A stretch of DNA of 64,000 nucleotides from Plantago major (Eukaryota > Streptophyta > Magnoliopsida > Lamiales > Plantaginaceae), in the NCBI GenBank assembly GCA_026545765.1, contig CM048840.1, positions 31,438,765 to 31,502,764 of the forward strand, written 5' to 3'. Positions 40,520 to 51,000 of this stretch are shown piece by piece. The position numbers and the translations under genes were made by a program. The notes below the pieces were generated by a model that had not been told where the DNA came from, did no database searches, and was given only the letters and a program-made list of their open reading frames with translations. The number at the start of each line of letters is the position of its first letter. The stretch's first letter is position 1.

Positions 40520-41309
40520 TTGGCTCGATGTTCAATGCAGATGGAGGCAGGTGGTGGGTTCTTTTTCACTCAGTTGTATATGTTTGATTCTTCAGCAAAT
40601 TAAAAGAAAAGAAAGGAAGGGGAAAAAAAAAAAAGAGAGGAGAAAGAAAGAAACATGTTTGATTCTTCATGACTTGGCTGGATGGATAGCTTACTCATTC
40701 AAACATTGGAATCATCATAGCATAAAAATAGATAGATTGGGGAGATTTAGCTTTAAATTTCTTGAGGTCGGAATTTTTTGTTTAGGTGATTTTGATGTAC
40801 ATGTAGTGAAAAGTGGTAAGAATTTTGGTGAAGGCATGTGAATGTAATGGAGTAGATGGTTTGAAGCTTGCTTGGTAGAAAAGTGGTTGTGTATTTAAAA
40901 GGTTGTAAACATAGTTCGAACATTTGTTATGCTTTTTGTAATTCGACTTGTCATCAATAGAACTGTCTCTTCTGCTGCTTCGAGAAATTCGAAAAATTTG
41001 AACGATAATTACTACTGCTGTACCAATCCATCAGCTCCAAACAAATGTTCAATTTTTATTTTGGCCACGGATATTAAGGTATGGTGTTAAATACAAAGAG
41101 AATGAATTCCATGTCAGTGTGAGATGCAAAATGAAAAATATGGCATACGTACATAATACGTAACATTTGAATTGAAGAAGTTATTTTGTACTATGTCATG
41201 TTAAAATATATCATTCTAGTTGTACATACATACATAATACGTAACATTTGAATTGAAGAAGTTAATATGTACCCCTCATGTTATAGTGAGTCATACTAAT
41301 GCTTTATAT
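40520..41309. other. Intergenic with a local duplication
   Basis: CATAATACGTAACATTTGAA followed by TTGAAGAAGTTA occurs at 41151 and again at 41232, 81 bp apart. The frame at 40551-40841 has no known motif. No gene is called. Confidence 0.5.
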
Positions 41310-41516
41310 GTTTTTTTTTTTTTTTTTTTAAGAATGTAACTATTACAATCATAACACATTAAATCTACTAATATACCATTCATATCTCAATCTCATGACA
41401 AAATTTTTCACTCAATCTATCACAAGCTAGCATACACTAGAACACAATCCCGCTCTCGACGGAAATCGAACCCAGAGTTATAGCACCTCAGCCTAACCAA
41501 TTGAGTTAGACCTCAT
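41310..41516 (-). mobile_element. tRNA-derived SINE, well-preserved copy
   Basis: On the minus strand the head reads GAGGTCTAACTCAATTGGTT, containing an A-box-like TAACTCAATTGGTTAGG. A B box GGGTTCGATTTCC follows about 30 nt later, then an unrelated body of about 110 nt and a poly(A) tail of about 20 (41310-41330 as T on the plus strand). The pol III boxes, tRNA-unrelated body and A tail define a plant SINE. The head does not fold into a full tRNA, so it is not a tRNA gene. A relative lies at 15750-15935. Confidence 0.85.
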
Positions 41517-44500
41517 TTTTATGTTGTCTATAGCAATATTTAAAACATTTAGTACATAGTATAACGATTAAAATATCATGAGGAAGTATAACGAAGTTAC
41601 CTATAAATAAAAATTGTGATGGATTGGCATATGTTATGCATGTAATTATGTTGAGAGAGTACAAAAGTGAAAATGCTTGACAATAGTTTTGATGCATAAA
41701 ATTATTAATAGCATTGGGAGATGGTGGATTCCATAGATGGCAAACATTATGAAATTTGATAAAGCTACATCCTATTACTTCTTTTAAGGCTTCTAGAGTT
41801 GGGAACTGCATGCAACACCGTCCCACAAATTCTATGCTTCTATTCCATCTATGCCCTTTTCCTTTTTCCAAGCCTAACCAATCCATATATGTGTACCTAA
41901 TGTTATCCACACTTCTGCTGTTCTGCATCATGCTGAAATATGGAGTAAGCTGATGATCTGATGTTTGAAATCCAAAATCCGATCCAGATATTTGCAATTA
42001 AAGATGTTTCAAGGCTGATGTACCTACTCGAACAACAATTGAATCCGACCCGACCCGAAATGATTCGGGATCTTAATATCCGAACAGGAGCAGAATCTGA
42101 AATAGATCTGAATCAGAACAACATCCGAATCCAGTCCGACGTAAATCACATAAATATTCGAAGAAGGGAACTTGATTTAAGCATCTGAGTAAGATAGAGG
42201 TGTACCAATTGGATCATTTGCTACGCAGTCATATTGAATATTCCATGAACATTTAAAATAAACTTTAAAATTGGTCCCACATGTATGCATATATATTCAT
42301 TCTTATCATGAGCTTACAAATAAAACTGGGTCATGGTTTATAAGATCTCACTTTCAATTATATCTTCCAGTCCAGACCCACCCTCAAGCAGTCATTATGT
42401 AGGAGGCTCAAAAAATTGGTTCCTTTCCTTTATTTCTTTTGAATATTCCTGGTTTGTACTTCATACTACATATATTCATCATCCTCTAGTCAAAATGTCG
42501 CCTAATTATTAATTTGAACTAACTTTTATCCCACATGCTGAAGAAGAATTCAAAGAAAAAAAAACATTCTCAAGGGGTATAATTGGAATGCAGTATATAT
42601 TTTCGAGTATATATGGCGGAAAGTGCGCTATTGTTGCGTACTAGGTCACAAAAGAAATTTCCATATGCTTGCTTGGGTTATTCAATAAATTTTCCGCGCT
42701 CCAATGATACAAATCATACTGTTTGTTCTTTTTATATTTTGAAAAACGAAATAGAATACTAGGTACAAAAAGGAGAATTTACAATACATTAAGTTTGGTG
42801 CAGTCACCTCTCATATATTCCGTTAGAATGTACATTTACATCCCTTGTAGTTAAGTCAACACAAGTCAAAATTAAAATTGACATCCACTGCCCCCATGAT
42901 GTCATAATCCTTAGTAATCTTTTTAAAATATGAAAACAAATCAAATGGAAAAATAAATTTAAGCAAATTATAATAATACTAGTAGCTTCCGGCAGCTTTG
43001 CTCCGCCACTAGCAGTTGCGGAGCATTCTGTGTCCACCAAGATGGACGTTGATCGGAGGGCAAAGCTTAAGCTCCATCATGGACAAAGCATAAAAACTCC
43101 ACCATTGTCTGAGCGCTATATATTGACTACATATTGGGGTATTAATATAAATAATTAGATTTAACATTTTTCTACAAGTTTGAGCTTTTAGATGAGATGT
43201 AATGCTATCATGGTATCAGAGTATCTGACTCACGTTTACCTGGGTTCGAATCTCCACGGAGACAGTCTCTGCTCTATATTAAATTTTTATTCGAATGGTC
43301 TTTCCAAATTGATTGGAATTAAATCGACTACGAGTGCAGCGGAATATTAGAGTATTAATATAAATGATGTGAATGATGATTCGGAATGTAAATGTAAAAT
43401 TCTAATGGAGTATGGATATGAGAGTCGATATATTGCACAAAATTCCAATGCATTAAAGTAAGGGTTCCATAAAATGATGAGAGAATGTGATTTACTTATT
43501 AGTTACACTCGTGTGTGTCAGAAATTTCGATAAAATGACCAAATCATGAAAATCAGAAACTGAAATCGAGGACGAAACGAATCTATCTATCTATCTAATC
43601 CAGTATATATTTAACGTCCGTTGCATGGCTGACGAGAACATGCTCACTACTCATTCAAAATTTTCTTTATAGCCTCAACAACCAGCCTTTTCTTTTACTT
43701 TTCCCATTTTACTATTTCTTCAGTTTCCATATTCCCATTTCCGAATCACCACACCACAAGTCTTCCGTGGCTTAACACTTTAACACTATGGGAATTCATA
43801 AAGTAGTCGAACTGTAATAAACCTGAAAGTATATATACAAGATGCATGGATGAAATCTTCAAGGTGTAATTTTCTCCTAACAAATTATTTATTGCTCTGG
43901 GATGGAGTATTGTGCATCTCCAACCATACCAGACGGAACTGAAAACCGAACCAAAACATAACTTAAATTCAATTCCAATTATGTAACCGTAACAACCTAT
44001 TGAAGGAACCTATTCGAAACTAACGGTTACGTTTATTTCACGGTTCCTCCTCCACAGGAACCAAAAACCATGCGACTAACCAACGGTTCCACGCGTTATG
44101 GAACAAGGCGATATTATGTGTTAACGTACGATTTAATATTGAATACTCAAAAGAAAAGAAAATAATATCACTTTGTGCGTTTGGTAGAGCCCATGAGTTA
44201 CTAATTAGTATCTCTTGAGAAACTCCAGTTGAAAAAAAAAAGGGACATTCAGGTAGTTTAAAGCCCTGTAAGTTCTTCGATAATTGAATTGGAAGTGCTC
44301 TAGGTGATGAGAATGTAACAGGAAGCATTAAAAACTTTAAAGTCAGGAAAAATGGAGTAAGAGCTACTAGTTTCGATAAAGATAGTGAGAAGCTGATAAT
44401 GGAAGAAGAAATCAAATGTAGTAGCAGCAGAGTAGTCTTCGAGGTCCAATTTGACCATACACTTTTCCTCTTTTCTTTTTCTCCCTCCTCTTAACAATTA

Positions 44501-45273
44501 CTACTGCCATGGCTTTTTTGCTGTCACATTTTCCTTTTTCCCCTCCTCAATACTTCATCTTTTTTCTTGCTTACTCATTTTGAATGAATCTATTATATTC
44601 CCGGATTTTCTCCCCTTATAACATGTTGTACTAGTTCATAACTTACTTACATAATGTTGTACTAACTCATGTTGCTTTAAGTATTCGAAAATTGTTGTAC
44701 GATACACATTATATATACGTTATATTGTAAAACATATTAAACCACCAAAAATTGCTTTAGCTTGATTCAGGGTACCATGCCACTTTGTAAACACTAGCAG
44801 TTGCAGACAGTACAATTTGTATAATAACTAGCGCTCTCTTTCATGAACCTATTGGGTAAACAAGATCGAATTACCTTCATTTGACTAGAAATGAGCACCG
44901 ATGGTAATAATAAGAAAATACTACTATGATATAAATATTTATAGGGATATTGTCCACATTTTATACAATATACATTTAGTTTCGTTGTGCGAAATTTTTA
45001 CTTAGAGCTTCAACAGCTCAATCAGGTGCATCACCTTCTATACCTTGAATTTTTATTCAAATCTCTGACAAAGTGCAGAAAGAGGTGATGACCCCTCTAA
45101 ATGTTTACATTAATTCACATATTTTACTATTCAGCTTCTGATGAAATTTACATTTTGTACCATCAAAAGTTTGAAAATAGTATTTTCGGACAACTCCGAA
45201 ATTCATATTTTACTCCGTAACTTATTTCAATTAATTAATCATGATGATAGATACTTGAGGATTTAATAAATAC
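41517..45273. other. Gene-free stretch
   Basis: No convincing gene is present. A tRNA-like segment at 43212-43270 (plus strand) has TGGTATCAGAG and GGGTTCGAATC, possibly the head of another SINE or a primer-binding-site relic. A CTAT microsatellite lies near 43587. Frames at 41506-41997, 42804-43040 and 44038-44497 (all minus) have no domain and no splice partners. Confidence 0.45.
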
Positions 45274-45525
45274 TACTCTCTATCAGTTTCATTTATCTGT
45301 TTGACTTTTTATGGTCAACACCGTTTAATTTTGAGCCTGATTTACTCACATGTGATACTTCTAATATATTTTTGAAAAATATATAATGAAAATTTAAAAT
45401 GTAATATTTAATAATATGATTTTTTAAATTTTATTATCAACATTATTTATGAATAGTTCGCAAATGAAATTTGTAAGCGTTGATCAAAAAATTAAACGGG
45501 TATATGAAATGGGACCAATCGAGTA
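45274..45525. mobile_element. Stowaway-like MITE
   Basis: The left end TACTCTCTATCAGTTTCATT pairs with the right end AATGGGACCAATCGAGTA-like sequence. Subterminal TTGACTTTTTATGGTCAAC on the left corresponds to GTTGATCAAAAAATTAAAC on the right. The length is about 250 bp. Confidence 0.65.
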
Positions 45526-45838
45526 TGTCCTAGCACATAGTACATAATTACTGGTGTAACTTTAAATATATTGAAAAATTAACATGCAGGATAGGTGGCA
45601 TGGTACGTACATATATGGGAAAGTATAGTAAGCAAGTATAATTGTCATCACCCACCATGCATTGCAAATTTATTGGGGAGAGGTAAAGAGAGCTGAAAAG
45701 CAAAAAAGACACTAATTCGATTCCATTATTCCTCTCTTTGGGAAATGCTAGTAGCTGATTCCATGCAAGACCAACGGATATAATTTTATATTTCATATAT
45801 TAATAATGACACGTTTATAAAATCAATAAAATACATGA

Positions 45839-46081
45839 GCAAGTCTTCTGATAAATCGTCTTCAGATAATTTATTTAAATATATACGAATGTATGTTGTC
45901 AAAAAAATTATCAATTATATTAATCAAAACGTCTATGTTTTCATTATTGGTGTTTTTTCGTATTACAAAAGAAATGATTTCGTTAACAACAATATATTTT
46001 GATCAATAACATGAATGATTTTCCTAAAAAGATAAATTGTTTCTAGATAAGTTATCGAAGACCGTCTTTTTTATAAGAACT
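45839..46081. mobile_element. GAGACGGTCTC-type MITE, copy 1 (decayed)
   Basis: It begins AAGTCTTCTGATAAATCGTC and ends TTATCGAAGACCGTCTTTTT. The interior runs in the same order as copies 2 and 3 (TATCAATTATATTAATCAAAACG, TTTCGTTAACAACA, GATCAATAACATGAATG). It is non-coding. Confidence 0.6.
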
Positions 46082-46122
46082 TGTGAACATATATACATGT
46101 ACTGTACTATTATTAATGATTG

Positions 46123-46683
46123 AGTAAGTCTCCTGAGAGACGGTCTATAATTTATCTAGAGACGGACCTATATTATCAAGAAAATCATCGATATTATTAA
46201 TTAAAACCAGGCCCGGCCCAAAGTATGCGCGGGCAGCCCACTCGCTCAGGGCCCCCTATTTTGAGGGGCCCAATTTTAAATTTGAGGTTATATATAAATC
46301 TGTTTTCATGTAATAATGAAGCATTAAAATCTCTTTCTCCAAGTGGTAAATTTGATATCTAAATTACAAAATGTCTCATGTTCAATTCATGATTCATGAT
46401 GGTGTAAATTTTTTTATTTTTCATATCTTGAATATTTTTTCTTCTATTATAATCAATATTTTTTATTATTAGGGGCCCAAATTAAAATTTTTGCACATGG
46501 CCCTCTAAATCTCTACGCCGGCCCTGATTAAAACACATATGTTCTCAACAATGGCATTGTTTTTATATAACAACAAGACTTATTTCGTTAATAACATAGA
46601 CGTTTTAATTAATAACATGGATGGTTTTATTGATAACATAAGACGTCTGTAGGTAAGTTATATTTAGAGACCGTCTCTCATGA
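46123..46683. mobile_element. GAGACGGTCTC-type MITE, copy 2, split by a hAT MITE
   Basis: The left end GTCTCCTGAGAGACGGTCT and right end AGAGACCGTCTCTCATGA are inverted repeats. The interior up to TTAATTAAAAC (46207) and from ATTAAAACACATATGTTCTC (46527) onward matches copy 3 without a gap. The intervening 46208-46526 is a separate inserted element. Confidence 0.8.
46208..46526. mobile_element. hAT-type MITE nested in another MITE
   Basis: The ends are CAGGCCCGGCC and GCCGGCCCTG, the CAGGG..CGGC type of hAT terminus. A perfect 8-bp target duplication ATTAAAAC flanks it (46200-46207 and 46527-46534). The interior has GGGGCCC blocks in inverted arrangement near both ends and an AT-rich middle, with no coding region. 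The length is 319 bp. Confidence 0.9.
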
Positions 46684-46712
46684 TATATATATATATATCC
46701 TTGATCAATTAG

Positions 46713-46962
46713 AGTAAGTTTCCTGAGAGACGGTCTCTAGATAATTTATTTTGAGACGGACCTATGTTATCAACAAAATTATTGATGTTATTAATTAAAA
46801 CACATATGTTCTCAACATTGTTATTTTTTCATATTACAACAAGACTTATTTCGTTAACAATATATATAGACGTTTTGATTAATAACATTGATGGTTTTAT
46901 TGATAACATAGGTCGTCTGTCTCTAGATAAGTTATCTAGAGACCGTCTCTCATGAGACTTTG
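46713..46962. mobile_element. GAGACGGTCTC-type MITE, copy 3 (intact)
   Basis: The left end AAGTTTCCTGAGAGACGGTC and right end AGAGACCGTCTCTCATGAGA are inverted repeats. The body includes GTTATTAATTAAAACACATA, the uninterrupted version of the site where copy 2 holds the hAT element. Confidence 0.85.
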
Positions 46963-48069
46963 TAGATTAATTATTATATTAAATTCTCAATTTCTCCGCA
47001 GGAGAATGTACATAGTGTGAAATCCTAAAGGCCTTGGTAGGACCAACAGTATGTAATTAGGTTTTTTGAGGATGGATATTCGAAATATTTATGTTTCATT
47101 GAGCCTCAGATTCGTACTAGTATATAGTAAATCAAGATCGATAGATGAGCGGGTCGTCGTTATTGAGGAATTGATACAAAGATTGGTATTTTTTGTGAAC
47201 AACATAACAAAGTGTATCGATTTTATGTGTTTGTAAACTTTTATTTTATCGTTAACAAAAACTACTATGTGATAATATCAATTTCCATGGCATTATTGCT
47301 AGAGTACATGAATGCGGAAAAAAAAGCTGCGTTCGAGGATAGCTATGAGAAAAAACATAAAAGGAACTCTGACTATGGAGAGTTAATTTACAAAACTAGA
47401 TTCTACAATCTCAACAAGTTTCCATCATGGTGTCATATATTTTTTCTCGCCTCCAATATAGAGTTTGCACGAAGGTGAACTTCACATCATATTTAATTTT
47501 CACTCGAATGGCCTATCCATTAAAGAACATCACAATTTCCCTCACACCAAAAATTCAAAAGTAATTTCCCTCTTAAAAAGAAAAACCATATGACTCCAGC
47601 AAATATTATATTTTTATTATTACATTATATTCTCAGTGTTGTATTATATTGGTGATCATTTCTTATACTCAGGTGTACTTTAATGAAAGTTTCTTAATGA
47701 AGTTTTTTGCCGTTTAAAAAAAAAATTATCCGGAGCGTAATCTAGACATGAATCTAGGCCCAATAGGATAGACATTGATACATTACAAGAGTCCATAGTA
47801 TATAACTGGACTGAATTCTTATCTCAAAGAAAGCCCAAAATTATCTCTTGATGGGCTCTATGAGCAACAGCCCTACCCATTAAAAACATCACAATTTCCC
47901 TCGCCACCAAAAATTCGAACTCATTTCCCTCTTAAAAAGGGGAAAAACAATTGACTTGACTTGATATTATTAGATAGTAGTATTATTATTGTTATTCACA
48001 AGTAGAGTAACATGCAAAATTGATGCTGTGAGATGCTGAAATTGAGCGTTACAATTAGGGATTCCAGAT
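46963..48069. other. Upstream region of the TSO1-like gene with a direct repeat
   Basis: A sequence of about 90 bp (CATCACAATTTCCCTC .. CATTTCCCTCTTAAAAAG) occurs at about 47511-47600 and again at about 47874-47965, the second copy about 100 bp upstream of the ATG. The frame at 47287-47478 has no recognisable product. I could not locate a clear TATA box. Confidence 0.55.
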
Positions 48070-51000
48070 ATGGAATCACCTGACTCACCCAACTTAATCA
48101 CTACTGAATCTGTTCCTGCTCAAGTACGGCCTCACATTTTCGTAATTTAGTTTGGGAATTCTGAGTAATTGGGCATGAATCTGTGCTTTAGCTCTCGAAA
48201 TGTTACTCACTTATGATTAACTCTCTTGTTTGCTGTTCATTTTGAGTGAATTTCCATTGGTTGCCTTATGTTTGTTGGAATGCGGTTTCAGTGACTGTGC
48301 TTGTGTAATTAGTAAATGTGTTGAATATTGGCATCCAATTGACACATTATCCCCAGCAAATGGTTGTGTTGTATAGATTTTACCTGATAAAAGAGTTTCA
48401 TCAGCTGTTTTCTGTTTCTCATTGACGGTAGCAGATCAACTTTATTATATGCTGATTCTTGCACTTGATATTCCATAGGGAACCAGGAATTACACACATT
48501 TTTCAAGTTCTATTGCATGGCCTTGTTGAAAATTTACTGCTCGTCTTATGCTGGTCAAAGTATGTTTCAAGTAATGAGGGAAAAGGTGTTTGAACTTCTC
48601 TTTGAGATGGTGCCCTTGATTTATTTGTTTTTCACCCATTTTTTCCTTTTCTCTCAGGAGTCACCAATCTTTAGTTACATTAGCAACCTTTCTCCTATTC
48701 AACCAGTCAAGGCCCCAGCAGTTACACAAGGTTTCCCGGGCCTCAGTTCTCCACCACTTGTATTCACATCACCTCAACTCAACCTACGAAGCCAGCCTAC
48801 TTATCTTAAAAGGTTTAATTATGATTAATAGTTACTATCTTTTGATTACCTATACTGGAATGTATATTGATGTACTAAATTACCTGTGTATACGTGGTGA
48901 TATTTGAAGCAGGGCAAGAGTTCTTGGGCTATCAACTCCACAATCATCCCGGTACGATGTAGCTTGCAAAGAGAGCGTTGAAGGTGCTACGGGGTCTCTG
49001 AATTTGGATAGTCAGCTGACAGCAAAACAAATTACTTGCAGTTATAAGCTCTCGGAGGTCAATGCAGCCACAAAGGATCAAAGTGAAAATCCCCCACAGT
49101 GTCAAGAGTCTCGAGACCAGCTCTTGACTGATCTCATGAACACAGGCTTTGTAGATTCAACAAATCTGTCCGATTCAGTTATTAAAACATCTGAGTGCGT
49201 TGATCAACCACCAGATGAACCTGCAACTAAAGCTGATTATGGACATGATAAAACAATAGATGAAGGGATAGCTATTGGCTCTACCACCTCAACTAAGCAC
49301 ATTAAAGATGTACGCGATAAAGATTCTACAATTGATGCTACTCAGATAGATATAAATAATAAGCACACAGATGGTATTTCTGATCACTGTACACAAAGTG
49401 TGCCTCAGTTGTCTGTAGGCCATGCTTTGATCAACCAGGAGCATAAGGAACCCTTGTATGAGGTTGTAGAAATTGGAAACATTGGAAGCAACCCATTTGA
49501 TGCTTTTGAATGAAATGCATTCTGACATAGTTTCTCACCCTATTTAATATTTCCATATACAGGAAGGGAGAACTTCCTTGGATCAATCTCCTCATTTCCT
49601 ATCAGGATCTATGCAAATTGATGTAGAGAATGACATTTCTGCTGAGGTTGTTGGAGCAGCCATCGCTGAGCCATCTCCAAAGGAAGTGCGAATCGATCCT
49701 ATTTTTTTGTTATGCTACAAATTATATAGCTACTGGTGCCTACTATAATGCGTCCTATCTCAGTTGAACATAATGTCCTAAGTTTCTTTAGCATATTAAG
49801 TTTAAAAAAAAGTCTTGATGCATGCTCTTTAAGAGTTCTAACTAAAGTGAAAATATAATCTGTGAAAGGAAAAAGCTCGTTTGAAGGAATCACCCCTTTT
49901 GTCAGTTAACATCAGACATTTTTCTCTAAATGCATTTGTGCACTGGCTGCATTGGTCCTCAAAATACTCATCATATGATCATTTTTCATGTCTGGGTTTT
50001 GTTCAGTAGAAATAATTCTATATAAATTGCATGTGGTGCAACTTAGTCTCCACTGTAAGTTGGTGTTACAGTATAGTTGTATTGCTACAAAATGTGTCTT
50101 ACCTCCAGCTTTTAGTTCCTATATCTGCCACCTTCACGATTCACAAATAAGGTGTAGTAATGTTTGCATGTACTAACCATGTGCTTAATCTTTTAGCTAA
50201 TCTCTTGGTGCCTTAAATACTCTTGCTGCAACCTTTGTTGCTGAACTTCGGCTTCTTCATTATACTCCAAAGATAGTGTTGTTTTTCCCTGTTACCAATT
50301 TTAGGCACAGTAACTAGCAAGGAAATTTCACACTCGGTACAGTTTAAAATTAGTATCTGATTGTAGGAGGCATGTCTCCTTACTTCCACCCTTTCTAATA
50401 TTTGGTCTAATATTTGATCAGGCTTTTCAACGCTGTGGAGTCCGGAGACGTTGTCTCCAATTCGAAGATGGTAGATGTCAGGTTATAATCAATCATCCTG
50501 CACCAAATCCTGAAGGGACGCAATATAATGAGAAAACACAGACTCTTGTGCATGAGAAACAGGCAGTCATGATGCAGTCCACATCATATCCCAGAAAAAC
50601 GTCAGGTTCGACCATTTTGGTTAACAAGCCTATTGGCTTGCACCTAAATAAGATTTTCAACTCCAAACAAACTGGGTCTGGTGCACTATCAAACACCAAT
50701 GTAGCACGGATGAGTAAATTTTACATACATGGGCAGAAGCTGATACCAATGATAAACTCTCCGTCAGATAACTCAACAAGATCTTCAGTATTACCTTTGG
50801 CAATGACTGGTTTATCAAAGGCAGGTGATATTCATATTACGGAAGCAGATATTTCTGATGGGACTTTGTCTATGTGTACCATCAAGCCTTCAAACAATTC
50901 AAACCCTCAAAATTCAGTTGAGGAAGCGACATCAAGTAATAAGAGAAAGTGTAACAACATGACTGATGCTGATTTGTCAGATAACTTCAACCAGTCAAGT

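Noticed and set aside
41440-41516. True tRNA gene on the minus strand
   Set aside because: A and B boxes are present but no acceptor stem or anticodon arm can be drawn, and an unrelated body with poly(A) tail follows, which is a SINE.
44038-44497. Minus-strand frames of 125 and 65 residues
   Set aside because: No motif, compositional bias typical of random AT-rich DNA, no supporting splice sites.
47287-47478. Small protein starting MALLLEYMNAEKKAAFED
   Set aside because: Charged and plausible at first sight, but no splice partner, promoter or family match could be seen.
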